Under the pieces are notes generated by a model, which was given only the letters and a program-made list of their open reading frames with translations, had not been told where the DNA came from and searched no databases. From an uncultured Chthonomonas sp. (lineage in GTDB: Bacteria > Armatimonadota > Chthonomonadetes > Chthonomonadales > Chthonomonadaceae): 64,000 bases of DNA. Position numbers and translations under genes: made by a program. Location: positions 20,781 to 84,780 of the forward strand of contig CAIONQ010000002.1 of the NCBI GenBank assembly GCA_903859705.1, written 5' to 3'. Below, piece after piece: positions 34,312-43,900 of the stretch (position 1 is its first letter; each line of letters begins with the position of its first letter).

Positions 34312-35130
34312 CTACTTCTCCTGATGCCCGGCGCGATTGCGCCTAAATGTTCTGGTGTTCGCCAGAACCATGAGTCCGGGGGCCAGCACATTCGCAAGAA
34401 AGGCCAGCCGAATGGGTCTGTACGGCCACACTTCTGGCACGGGGCGCACAGAGCATGCACAGCGTACAATGCTATTTGCAACCTGCTCGGCTGTGATTAC
34501 CACACCCAGCGGGCGGTAGGCTTTGCCGCGGGCCCTATCAAAAAACGGAGTGCGCACCGATATTGGCACTACCTCAGATACAAACACATTGTGTACCCTT
34601 GCCTCCACACGCAGCGCCTGCGTGTAGGCATGCACAGCCCCCTTACTTGCGGAGTAGCTGCTCATATTCGCGCAGCCAAATTGCCCCGCTGCTGAAGATA
34701 TATTGATAATTCTGCCTGTTCCACGCGCCGTCATCTTTGCCAGAAACTGGGTACACAGGGATGCAAGCGCAAAGAAATTCACTTCAAATAGAAAGCGGGT
34801 GTCTTCCATTGGCCGTTCGCCAACCAGGCAACGCATACCCACGCCAGCATTGTTCACCAGGGTATCGATGGGGCCGGCGAGTGCCTCTGCACGTTCTGCA
34901 AGATCAGCCACCTGATCTGGTTTGGAAAAATCTACATGAAGTGGAATTGCACTACCGCCCACGGAGCCATACTCTTTGTTGATCCTATCAGCAGCCTGAA
35001 CCAGATCCTCTTCCCGTTCCGAGGTAATTACCACCGTAGCGCCAAGAGATGCCATCGCACGCGCGGTTGCTTCCCCAATACCGGAAGACGCGCCCGTAAC
35101 CATCACTTTTCTGTTTTTCATGCTGGACAT
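34312..35130 (-). CDS. Short-chain dehydrogenase/reductase
   Basis: This is a 272-residue NAD(P)-dependent oxidoreductase of the classical SDR type. The cofactor motif is TGASSGIG, the structural NNAG is present, and the catalytic set is Ser in INISSAAG with YSASK. The C-terminal 50 residues are hydrophobic (LAFLANVLAPGLMVLA) and may associate with the membrane, as in several SDRs acting on lipids. Two ATG codons three residues apart (35130 and 35121) are possible starts. Probably cotranscribed with the MFS gene. Confidence 0.9.
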   Translation of the reverse strand: MSSMKNRKVMVTGASSGIGEATARAMASLGATVVITSEREEDLVQAADRINKEYGSVGGSAIPLHVDFSKPDQVADLAERAEALAGPIDTLVNNAGVGMRCLVGERPMEDTRFLFEVNFFALASLCTQFLAKMTARGTGRIINISSAAGQFGCANMSSYSASKGAVHAYTQALRVEARVHNVFVSEVVPISVRTPFFDRARGKAYRPLGVVITAEQVANSIVRCACSVRPVPEVWPYRPIRLAFLANVLAPGLMVLANTRTFRRNRAGHQEK

Positions 35131-35436
35131 TTATTGCCGACCATTCTGCTGCCGGGCCGAAGAATTAACCGGCCATTGCGGCAGCCAACCCTTGCCGCGC
35201 AGCGTGTGCAAGTTCTGCAGGAGGCTCCGCCGTTCCTGCCTGAATAGCCTCTGCAATCAGGGAGTTGCGGTGCTGTGGTCCGCGCGTAGGGGTGTTATGT
35301 GTTTCACAGGGCAGGAAAAGCGAAACCTGTGATGGAAGCATGGCGTAGTTGTGATAGCTGATAACCCAGCCGCGTTACCGGGAGTTATGCAGTGCGCGCT
35401 TTACAATTCAAGCCGCGCTGCCAGAGGGAGAAGCAG
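35131..35436. other. Intergenic region without a recognised gene
   Basis: About 300 nt lie between divergent genes (SDR and a small membrane protein). No repeat, RNA gene or consensus promoter was recognised here. Confidence 0.4.
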
Positions 35437-35616
35437 ATGAAAAATCTGGCTGCACTGATTCTTTCTATCGTCATCGTATGGTTTGTGTGGAACCTGATTG
35501 GGGGCCTTGTTGGTGGCCTGCTGCACCTGGCTATTGTGATTGCCGTGATTAGCCTGTTTGTTTGTGCAGTTGCTGCGGTTTACCGCATGCTTACCCGGCA
35601 GAAGCAAACTTACTGA
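35437..35616 (+). CDS. Small two-helix membrane protein
   Basis: This 59-residue protein has two predicted transmembrane helices (about 4-24 and 29-48), starts MKNLAALILSIVIVWFVW and has a basic end RMLTRQKQTY. The ATG at 35437 has AGGGAG upstream and is preferred over an in-frame ATG 15 codons earlier. A strong hairpin terminator follows. Small proteins of this type (DUF5670-like, lmo0937-like) are common; I cannot assign a function. Confidence 0.65.
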   Translation: MKNLAALILSIVIVWFVWNLIGGLVGGLLHLAIVIAVISLFVCAVAAVYRMLTRQKQTY

Positions 35617-35649
35617 TATAGCAACCGCTGATTTTCGCCGAAGCAAATT

Positions 35650-35688
35650 GGACCCTGTACCACTCAGAGATTGAGTGGTACAGGGTCC
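35650..35688. terminator. Bidirectional terminator between the small membrane protein and comB
   Basis: A 17-bp perfect stem (35650-35666 with 35672-35688) has a GAGAT loop and T-rich flanks. It lies between convergent genes. Confidence 0.85.
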
Positions 35689-35718
35689 GTATGCTTTTTC
35701 GCCAATTATTACTTGAAC

Positions 35719-36495
35719 TCAGGCCGTTGCAATTAACTCTTCAGTAACCAGTATAGCCGGGCAAGATGGGCGGGCTTCAGAAGCTGTGGCTTCTGTTGTT
35801 AGCACTGGCACATGGGATATGGTATCGATTTGAGCGCAAAACGCCACGTCTTCCCCGAAGCCAAGGTTAGCCAGGGTATGTGCATGGGCACCTTCCATCC
35901 AACCACGAAGCATATTAGGCTCTTTTTGCCACAGGCGGCGACAGGCAACAGCGGAATCTGCGATATCTGGAATCGTCCACGGTCCGGCAAATCCGCCAAT
36001 AGCCTCTACAAATAGCCCTGCAACGGTTGCATCTTCCAGCGTGAAGTGGCCATTTGTGCCAGAACACACAATCTCAATATCGTAGCCACCCTCTACCGCG
36101 AGTTCCCATGCCAACCTTGCTGCTGTCATGCGGTTTACCGCTGCACCCAGCAACACATGGGGAGCGGCATTTACTGCGGCTATTGCACGGGTGCCATTAG
36201 TAGTGGATAGCACTACGGGCTTTCCCGTAAGATTAATGGTGCTGAACTCTACCGGCGAATTACCGTAATCAAAATCCGGTACTTTTTTGCCGCCAGATTC
36301 TCCGCAAAGCAGGTACCCACGGGCACGTGCAAAGCGGCGTGCCAGATCATGGGATGGAGCAGCATACAGCGCAGGGCAACCAGATTGAAACACTGCTGCC
36401 GCCACGGTGGTAGCGCGCAGTGCATCGATAACAATACAAACCGAACTCGCCGTGCTGGCGGCGAGTTCGGGTAAAAGGGCGGCACGAATTTGCAT
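35719..36495 (-). CDS. comB: ComB-type 2-phosphosulfolactate phosphatase family protein
   Basis: This is a 258-residue protein with the ComB family signatures: VIDALRATTVAAAVFQSG near the N-terminus, FDYGNSPVEFS, VVLSTTNGTRAI, IEIVCSGTNGHFTLEDATVAG and a C-terminal FCAQIDTISHVPVL. In methanogens ComB hydrolyses 2-phosphosulfolactate in coenzyme M biosynthesis. Bacteria with comB usually lack that pathway, so the real substrate here is uncertain. It lies 23 nt after the macro-like gene on the same strand. A second, more divergent ComB-like gene occurs at 40144. Confidence 0.88.
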   Translation of the reverse strand: MQIRAALLPELAASTASSVCIVIDALRATTVAAAVFQSGCPALYAAPSHDLARRFARARGYLLCGESGGKKVPDFDYGNSPVEFSTINLTGKPVVLSTTNGTRAIAAVNAAPHVLLGAAVNRMTAARLAWELAVEGGYDIEIVCSGTNGHFTLEDATVAGLFVEAIGGFAGPWTIPDIADSAVACRRLWQKEPNMLRGWMEGAHAHTLANLGFGEDVAFCAQIDTISHVPVLTTEATASEARPSCPAILVTEELIATA

Positions 36496-36517
36496 TGCAG
36501 GTACTCAGAAGGGTGGG

Positions 36518-37174
36518 TTACGCAGTTACTGCCTGGCGGCCATTCTTCTTCAGGCGATCCAGCTCGGCAACATAGTACGATGCATTGGCAGGATCCCACA
36601 CCCAAATCCGAACGGTCTTCACGTTGGATCCAGCCGTGAGAATTGCGTCTACAAGCAGGCGAGAGGTGATGGCGGCTGTTTGTTGGCGCTGCTCGGTGGT
36701 TATCCAGTTAGGCTGGGTTAGCAGGTTCTCGGTATAATCTGGAACAACTACCGATCTGGCACCTTTTTCTCTTAGTTTGCGCATTGCGGCCGCAAGCGAT
36801 TCAGAAATGAAAGCCGCAGACGTTCGCTTAGACTCATCAAAAATTACTGTGAGAGCAGTGTACTTGTACCGAAATTTAGCGCCTGTGCCAACAAAGGCAT
36901 CGCCTGGCTCTAATGGCGCTACTGCGTTTGCCTCGTATTGCACTGCGTCTGCACCCATATCGCGCACCATTTTGGCGATTCCGAATACCATTTTAAGGTC
37001 CGGTGCAGTAGGAACCACTATGGCATCTGCGCGAAGGAGCATGGGGAGCTTGCGCTGGCAAACCCAGAGCTCAATTGTTAGATCCGGAAGTACAACACGC
37101 TTCCGCGGCCAGAATGCGGTGGGCACAATCCAGCGCTTAAGTACCGTCGTAACCTGATCCAGAATGCTGTTCAT
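36518..37174 (-). CDS. Macro-domain-like protein
   Basis: This is a 218-residue protein. The central part resembles a macro (ADP-ribose-binding) domain: an early LLRADAIVVPTAPDL, then PLEPGDAFVGTGAKFRYKYTALTVIFDE and SESLAAAMRKLREKGARSVVVP. This is the order of ligand loop 1, the G-rich GDAxxTxG strand and the downstream helix in macro proteins. The typical NAAN loop is not present. The N-terminal 45 and C-terminal 60 residues are unassigned. It is placed between upp and comB on the same strand. The call rests on motif order only; a Rossmann-like protein of another family is possible. Confidence 0.5.
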   Translation of the reverse strand: MNSILDQVTTVLKRWIVPTAFWPRKRVVLPDLTIELWVCQRKLPMLLRADAIVVPTAPDLKMVFGIAKMVRDMGADAVQYEANAVAPLEPGDAFVGTGAKFRYKYTALTVIFDESKRTSAAFISESLAAAMRKLREKGARSVVVPDYTENLLTQPNWITTEQRQQTAAITSRLLVDAILTAGSNVKTVRIWVWDPANASYYVAELDRLKKNGRQAVTA

Positions 37175-37248
37175 TTTGAAACGATATCTCCAGAAATATG
37201 CCGGCCGTTGCCGGAAAAAGTTTAAGTGATTATAGCATACGCACCGTA

Positions 37249-37866
37249 TCAGGTGCCGAATAGCCTGTCTCCAAAGTCACCAAGGCCGGGAAGAATGTAC
37301 TTCTTTTCATTCAACTCCCTATCCAGCGAGGCTGAAATAATTTCAAGCTGAGGATGTGCCTGTTGTAGGAACGCTACACCTTCGGGAGCTGCAACAATGG
37401 CCACCATAATGACTCTTGCCGCGCCAGCTGCATACACATGGGTGGCAGCGGAGGCTGCCGAGCCCCCGGTTGCCAGCATAGGATCCAGTAGCAGCACGGT
37501 TTTCCCGTTTAAATCCGGAAGGTTGCAGTAATACAGTTTTGCCTCGGCTGTTGCCTCATCTCGCGCAAGGCCAATGTAACCAATAGAAGCCTCTGGCAAA
37601 ATCTCCTGTGCGGCAGGCACCATGCCCAGCCCAGCCCGCAGAATAGGCACCAGAACAGGCGCGGCAGTAAGCTGCGTACCCAACATGGGCTCTAACGGGG
37701 TTGTTATGTGTTTAGGTGTAGTTTGCAGCGAACGGGTGGCCTCCACAATCAGGATGGAGGCAAGGCGGTGTGCCAGGGTTCGGAACTCTGGCGAGGGTGT
37801 ATCTGTTTCACGCAGGCGTGTTAACAGATGCCCGGCAACGGCATGATCAAGCGTTTGAAAAGACAT
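37249..37866 (-). CDS. upp: Uracil phosphoribosyltransferase
   Basis: This 205-residue cytoplasmic enzyme makes UMP from uracil and PRPP in pyrimidine salvage. The PRPP-binding loop is LLLDPMLATGGSA, the PILRAGLGMV segment is conserved, and the uracil-binding end reads YILPGLGDFGDRLFGT. The start is taken at ATG 37866, which gives the usual family length and N-terminus (QTLDHAVAGHLLTRLRETDT). In-frame ATGs 3 and 7 codons earlier are alternatives. It follows plsC by 38 nt in a cmk-plsC-upp run. Confidence 0.95.
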   Translation of the reverse strand: MSFQTLDHAVAGHLLTRLRETDTPSPEFRTLAHRLASILIVEATRSLQTTPKHITTPLEPMLGTQLTAAPVLVPILRAGLGMVPAAQEILPEASIGYIGLARDEATAEAKLYYCNLPDLNGKTVLLLDPMLATGGSAASAATHVYAAGAARVIMVAIVAAPEGVAFLQQAHPQLEIISASLDRELNEKKYILPGLGDFGDRLFGT

Positions 37867-37904
37867 GGCATTCATCCAGACCGGCACCGCGGTGGTGCCT
37901 GCGT

Positions 37905-38642
37905 TCAGTCGTCACTGTTCGCGCTCTGTGCCAGCAGAGCTGCCCTTTCGGCCCCCGGGGCCTCTGTAGGAACTCCATTTGCTGTCAATAGCGCTGCAAT
38001 CTCCGTCATAATCCGGTCTACAATCGCCTCCTTAGAATCAGCGCGTGTAAAGTAGAGCGGTTTGCCGGCAATAAGCCGAATGCGGCAACGTTTGAGCTTT
38101 CGGCTGCCCTTAGGCAGCATTTCGAAGGTGCCAATAAAGGCAACGGGCACAACGGGTGCGCCACTTTTCTGAACCAGCAACCCTACTCCTGGCTGCCCTG
38201 GATTCAGCTTTCCATCTATTGTGCGGGTGCCTTCAGGAAATATGCCAATGGCATCTCCATTCGCCAGCCCATCCAGCACATTACGAAACATAGAGCGATC
38301 GGCAGTGCCCCGATTCACGCTTATAGCACCATGGGCGTTCATAACGTAGCTGGAGAACTTTGTACTCCATAACTCCATCTTTGCTACACCCCGAATGCGC
38401 CGAAATCCGTAAAAGGCTGCCCAGGCAAGAGGTGGATCCAGATTGCTGGCGTGGTTGGCGCATAGCACCACCGGGCCTTCTGCGGGCACACTCTCCCGCA
38501 ATCCTTCTATTTGAACGGTACCATACACCCGGAAGAATATCTTGAGGAATATTCCTGTAAGGTGGTATACCACCACTTGCATGGGTGAATACTTGCGGGC
38601 GGACGCGTTTTGTTTTTTTTGCGGCACCTGTTCCGTGGTCAA
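37905..38642 (-). CDS. plsC: 1-acyl-sn-glycerol-3-phosphate acyltransferase
   Basis: This 245-residue membrane-associated enzyme adds the second acyl chain in phosphatidic acid synthesis. The NHX4D motif is NHASNLD, and the second motif is IFPEGTRT. Both are placed as in PlsC. A hydrophobic segment (VVVYHLTGIFLKIFFRVYG) lies near the N-terminus. Translation starts at TTG 38642 with AGGAG upstream. It is 15 nt downstream of cmk, an arrangement common in bacteria. Confidence 0.93.
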   Translation of the reverse strand: MTTEQVPQKKQNASARKYSPMQVVVYHLTGIFLKIFFRVYGTVQIEGLRESVPAEGPVVLCANHASNLDPPLAWAAFYGFRRIRGVAKMELWSTKFSSYVMNAHGAISVNRGTADRSMFRNVLDGLANGDAIGIFPEGTRTIDGKLNPGQPGVGLLVQKSGAPVVPVAFIGTFEMLPKGSRKLKRCRIRLIAGKPLYFTRADSKEAIVDRIMTEIAALLTANGVPTEAPGAERAALLAQSANSDD

Positions 38643-38657
38643 GTGATCTCCTACTCG

Positions 38658-39347
38658 TTAGAAAGCCAGCGATGTTCGGCTGGCCCACAGTTCCGCAATT
38701 TCTGCGACCACCTCATCTATAGATTTGCCATCTGTGTCTACAAATACGGCATCGGCAGCCGGGGTTAGCGGCCCCGCTTCCCTGCCGGAATCTCTCTCAT
38801 CCCGTTCGATCTGATCTTTCAGCACATCGGCAAACGAGCGCTCGATCCCTGAGCGCTGCAGCTCTACAAACCGCCTTCTAGCCCGTTCTTCCGGGCTGGC
38901 AGTAAGAAACACCTTAAGTTCGGCATCCGGAAACACCACAGTACCAATATCCCGGCCTTCCAGCACCACTCCCACCGTAGCCCGTGCCGAAATGGCACGT
39001 TGCGCGTTCACCATCACTTCTCTCAGCGTGGGAACAGCGGCAATCTTAGAAGTGAGTGCCGATACTTCCGGCGTACGAATAGCACTTGTTGCGTCCAAAC
39101 CATTTACGCTCAGGCTCTGCTTTAGATCCTCGGTAAGTGGGCCAAATTCAATTAAACTTTCCGCGGCAAGGCGAATTAGGCTGGCCTCATCCTGTGCATC
39201 GATGCCGCCCTCTAGCGCAAGCCAGGCGGTGGCACGGTACATTGCACCGGTATCGAGGTAAGTAAACCCCAGGCGGCGAGCCAATCGCCGCGCAACCGTG
39301 CTCTTGCCGGCTCCTGCCGGGCCATCAATAGCAGCCACTACGGCCAA
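38658..39347 (-). CDS. cmk: Cytidylate kinase
   Basis: This 229-residue enzyme phosphorylates CMP and dCMP. The P-loop is GPAGAGKST (9-17), followed by YLDTGAMYRA, and LEGRDIGTVVFPDAELKVFLTAS carries the CMP-binding and lid features. The ATG has GGAGG upstream. This is the first gene of a minus-strand run continuing with plsC and upp. Confidence 0.95.
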   Translation of the reverse strand: MAVVAAIDGPAGAGKSTVARRLARRLGFTYLDTGAMYRATAWLALEGGIDAQDEASLIRLAAESLIEFGPLTEDLKQSLSVNGLDATSAIRTPEVSALTSKIAAVPTLREVMVNAQRAISARATVGVVLEGRDIGTVVFPDAELKVFLTASPEERARRRFVELQRSGIERSFADVLKDQIERDERDSGREAGPLTPAADAVFVDTDGKSIDEVVAEIAELWASRTSLAF

Positions 39348-39439
39348 TGGTCACTCCTCCCACATTCCCTTTACACCGGTATTTGTTCGGTTAGTACAGG
39401 CGCAAATCCTGCCGAAACAGTTGCCAGGCTGCCATCCAA

Positions 39440-40135
39440 ATGCATTGGAACAGTGCAAACATTTACATTTGCTCGTTTGGTACCGGTGCAGGAAACGCCA
39501 TACAATGCGCGGAATGCACGCTCATGAGTACCGCACAACCAACCGGGTTGCCGGCCGATAGCCGCAGCCAACAATTTGTAAGTTTGCCCTGCTGGCGTTT
39601 TACCGTGCCTCAGGATAGCGTGCTAGAGGTTCGCCCTGCCGGCCCAGAAGATGCTGAAGCAATTTGGCACATCACATCCGAGGCATACAGGGAACATCGA
39701 GGGCAGTTAGATCCGCCAAATGGCTCTGATATAGAAACGCCTGAGGATGTGCGGCTGCAAATAGTCCAGAATGGTGCGCTGATTGCACTGTTGAATGGCG
39801 TTCCTGCAGCATCTCTCAGGATAACCCATGAACTGGGATTTCTGTATATTGGCCGCGTAGGTACTACGCCAAATTTCCGGAGATGCGGTGTTGGGGCGAA
39901 GTTAATGCGTTGCGCTCATGCCGCCGCTCACCTGCTCGGGTATACTCAGGTTCGCCTTGGCACCCGGGCTCATTTGCCAGCGAATATTGCGTTTTATTCT
40001 GCACTTGGTTACTTTGTAACTCTGCGGCATCGGCATCCGCGTGGCAGCGATGAAGTTGTGCACTTTGCGCGGGCGGTAAGTGCTGCTGATGCAGCTTTGT
40101 TGCAGCAATACCGGGTAACAGACGAACAGGCTTAA
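39440..40135 (+). CDS. GNAT-family N-acetyltransferase
   Basis: This protein has up to 231 residues. The acetyl-CoA loop is TPNFRRCGVGAKLMRCAHAAAHLLG, preceded by LGFLYIGRVG and followed by NIAFYSALGYFVT, the full GNAT A/B motif order. The start is uncertain: an ATG at 39524 (203 residues) is as plausible as 39440, and neither has a strong ribosome site. The next gene, ComB-like, starts 8 nt later, so the two are probably cotranscribed. The substrate is unknown. Confidence 0.85.
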   Translation: MHWNSANIYICSFGTGAGNAIQCAECTLMSTAQPTGLPADSRSQQFVSLPCWRFTVPQDSVLEVRPAGPEDAEAIWHITSEAYREHRGQLDPPNGSDIETPEDVRLQIVQNGALIALLNGVPAASLRITHELGFLYIGRVGTTPNFRRCGVGAKLMRCAHAAAHLLGYTQVRLGTRAHLPANIAFYSALGYFVTLRHRHPRGSDEVVHFARAVSAADAALLQQYRVTDEQA

Positions 40136-40143
40136 TCTGTATA

Positions 40144-40881
40144 ATGAGTATAGAGATCGATTTCTGTTGGGGCCGCCAGGGTGCTCGCCTTGCTGCGCTG
40201 AATACTGCCACAGTTGCCATAGTGGATGTGCTTAGCTTCAGTACTGCGGTGGCTGTTGGGTGTGCGGCTGGTGCCCGCATATCTCCCTTTACCAGTGCAA
40301 CCCATGCGCGCGATGCCGTGGCTGCAAAACCCGATATGAAGCTTGCTGTTCGGCGTGAAGAGGCCAGCCCGGGAAGGTTCAGCCTTTCCCCGGTGAGCTT
40401 TCTGCACGCAACACCTGAAGACTGGATAGCGCTTCCCTCGCCCAATGGCGCAACTTGCTGCACAATTGCTGTTGAGTATGGGGCCACGGGTATTTTTGCT
40501 GGCAGCCTTGTAAACGCAACAGCCACCGCACATGCGTTGCAGGCAGAAGCCGATAGAACTGGATGCTGCATATGGGTGGTTGCTTGCGGAGAGCGCACAG
40601 CACCACAGGGGCTGGACGATGCCATCCGTTTTGCGCTGGAGGATTATCTGGGGGCCGGGGCCATTTTGAGCCAACTTGAGGGGAGATTCAGCCCGGATGC
40701 CGAGTTGTGCCGCTCAGCGTACAGGGCCGTTGCTGCCAATACCGCGAAACTGATTGCTGCATGCGAAAGCGGTATTGAGCTTATAGCTCGAAACTGTGAG
40801 GGAGATGTTTCGCTGGCATTGCAAGCCGACTTATATCCGTGCGCTGCGCGAATGGTGAACGGAAGTTTTACTGCGTTCTAA
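40144..40881 (+). CDS. Divergent ComB-like (2-phosphosulfolactate phosphatase family) protein
   Basis: This is a 245-residue protein. The early VAIVDVLSFSTAVAVG, LPSPNGATCC in place of the usual TTTNGT strand, ACGER, the ALEDYLGAGAI helix and the closing SLALQADLYPCAARMVNGSF match the ComB family, with changes at several positions. It follows the GNAT gene by 8 nt. It may be a functional relative of the comB at 35719 or act on a different phosphoester. Confidence 0.75.
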   Translation: MSIEIDFCWGRQGARLAALNTATVAIVDVLSFSTAVAVGCAAGARISPFTSATHARDAVAAKPDMKLAVRREEASPGRFSLSPVSFLHATPEDWIALPSPNGATCCTIAVEYGATGIFAGSLVNATATAHALQAEADRTGCCIWVVACGERTAPQGLDDAIRFALEDYLGAGAILSQLEGRFSPDAELCRSAYRAVAANTAKLIAACESGIELIARNCEGDVSLALQADLYPCAARMVNGSFTAF

Positions 40882-40939
40882 CCCCGAAACCGGGCGGAAT
40901 TGCGATCTCACCGAAGCTGGTGAGCAAAGAGAAGAATCG

Positions 40940-43900
40940 ATGTTCAATTCAACCGAGCCCGCCAAGGGACTCGCCCTGAAACTTTTTGGGCCGTTTGAGG
41001 CACTGTTTGCCGGCAATAAGCTGCCGCCGTTCCGCTCGCGATCCGGCCAGTGGCTGCTTGGAATGCTGGCATTACAGCAGGGACAGGCTATAGACCGCGA
41101 TGAGGCAGCAGGCCTGTTATGGCCAGAGAGCACCCAGGAGCAATCGCTTGCAAACCTGCGGCGCACTCTCACCGATATCCGCAGTGCGCTTGGCCCGGCA
41201 GCGGATAGACTTTCTGCTCCCACCTCAAGATCGCTCGCGCTCAAGCTGCATCAGGATGATAATTGCGATCACCACAATGTGTTAGAGTGGCTCGCTTCCA
41301 GCGATCCACACCAGGTGGAGCTAGCAATCAACGCTGCGGAGCAACAGTTGCTACCCGGATGTGAAGTACCTGCGGTATCTGATGCCCGTGTGGAAATCGA
41401 AGCCCGCATTGTACAGGCAGTGGAGCGCAGTGCAGAACTTCAGATGGCTACAGGAAACGCGGAACAGGCAATTCCTATGCTGCGCCGGGTTACAACCCGA
41501 TCCCCACTTGAAGAAGGGGCTCAACGCCTGCTCATACGTGCATTGGCTTTTACGGGCAACCGCGCAGCGGCCATTCTGGCATACCGCAATCTCAGACTGT
41601 TGCTGTTTCGAGAGCTGCGCACAGAGCCAGACCCCGAAACCACGAGCCTGTATGAACAGATACGAAACGAGGTGCTTACGCCTGCCGTTTCGCAGGGGTT
41701 AAACAGCAGCGCAACCAAAGCTGGTACGGATACACCTTCCACGCTGCGTTCTCGCCGATTGCCCCGCCCACTTACTCCCCTTGTTGGCCGCCTTAACGAA
41801 GTTAGCAGCATAGAGTTTGAAGTGCAGAATGGCAGGCTGGTAACCCTGCTTGGCCCCGGCGGAATAGGCAAAACGCGCCTCTCTGTGGAGGTTGCTACAC
41901 GCCTTGAAACGAGCTTTAGAGATGGTGTTTGCTTTGCCGATCTCTCTGGCATAACTGCCGCAGAGATGGTGCCAGGATTTATTGCCGAATGCCTCGGTTT
42001 GCAGGGAGAGCCATCCGCGGACCCATTACGGCGTCTCTGCGATGGACTTGCAGATAGGCAGCTGCTGCTTGTTCTGGATAACTGCGAGCACTTGATACAG
42101 GCTTGCGCAACCTGTGTAAGTGCTATGTTGGATAGCTGCGAGCACTTGCATGTGCTTTCCACCAGCCGGGAAGCTCTGGGCATTGGCGGGGAACGCCGAT
42201 GGCTGGTGCCTGCACTCGCCTCGCCCCGATTGCCCTCCACCGGGCCAGGCAGGCCAGCACCGCAGTTAGCCGAAATAGCCGATTTGGATGCCCTGGCGCA
42301 GTTTGATGCCGTAAGGTTGTTTGAAGAACGCGCAAGAGCTGCGCTGCCTTCCTTCCGGTTATCTGCAGATAATGCACATTCAGTAGCAGCAGTATGCGCC
42401 AGATTAGATGGCATTCCACTGGCAATAGAGCTTGCGGCCGCGCGGTTAAATGTTTTGACCGCCAGCCAGATAGAGGCTCGATTAAGCAACCGTTTTACCC
42501 TGCTCACCGGGGGATCTCGCAATGCATGGCCGAGGCATCAAACACTGGCAGCCCTCATTGAGTGGAGCTATGATCTGCTAACCGAGCCGGAGAAGGAGCT
42601 GTTTCGGCAGCTTTCAGTGTTTAGCTCTGGCTGGGATGTGGAAACACTAACCAGTGTGGTGGCACCTACTAACTCTGCAGATCCGATAGACTTGATGAGC
42701 TCTCTGCTTGACAAGTCGCTCATATTTGAGGCGGAGTCTCACTCGGCAGATAACCGCCGCTTCTCTATGCTGGAATCTCTGAGAGACTTTGCTGCTGCGC
42801 GTTTGCAGGAAACCAGAGAGCAGGAAGGGGCATTCTCGCGCCACATAGCATACTTTATGGAAGTGGCAGAAAAGGCAAGCGCTGCGCTGGTTGGCCCAGA
42901 GCGTGAGCAATGGATACGCCGGATAGATGCCGAAGCAGATAACATAAGGGCAGCGCTGAGCCGTGGCCTTGCATCCGATACCGAGAGGACTTCTGCTGTA
43001 GAAATTGCCTGCAGCATGGTGCGTTACTGGTATGCCCGCAACCAGTATTCCGAAGGCAAACACTGGCTGGAATATTGCCTGGATACCATTCCAGAAATGA
43101 CAGATTCCCAACAGGCGCGGGCTGCAAACGGGGCGGGCAGTTTTTGTTGGGCTATGGGCGAGTACGATTGCGCTACACGTTATTACGAACGGCACCTGGA
43201 GATTAGAAGGCAGCAAAACGACCCATTGGGCCTGGGATATGCGCTGCAAAACCTGGGCCTTGTGGCAATGCATCAGGGCGATTACGTACGAGCACGCAAA
43301 CTGATGGAAGAGAGCCTTCCGCTGCTGCGAGAGTATGGCGAACCTGGCGTGCTGGCAACGCCGCTCAATAATATCGCTATTGTTGCAAAAGATATGGGTG
43401 AGTTTGAGTATGCGCAGCGGATGCTTGACGAGAGCCTACAACTTCACCAGAATGCAGGCAATAGGCCGGGCCAGGCCTCTGTGCTGATTGCACTGGGGAA
43501 CCTTCATCGCAGGCAGAATAATATGGAAGCCGCGCGCGAGGCGATGCTGCGTTCACTGGAGCTGATGGAAGACACCGGAGATTTGCAGGGCCAATCGATT
43601 GTGCTGCACAATCTGGGAGAAATGGCGCAATCGGATGGCAGGTATGTTGAGGCAGAAACCCTGTGCTTACGAAGCCTTACCCTATCACGCCAACTTCAGG
43701 ACCGGCGGCAGGCGGCTACCACACTATTTCACTTGAGCCAGCTTGCACGGCTTAGATCTGATTTTGACACCTGGAGTAGGCTAATCAACGAGAGTACCGA
43801 AATGGCCATCCATATGCGCGATCAGATGCTGCTTACGATACTTGTGCTGGACGGCGCAGAACGCTTTGCACAGCAGGGCCGCGGCGATACTGCTGCAATG

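Noticed and set aside
41521..42522. Minus-strand frame of 333 codons opposite the SARP-type regulator
   Set aside because: The plus strand encodes the P-loop and Walker B of the ATPase domain; the antisense frame is Ser/Arg-rich without motifs.
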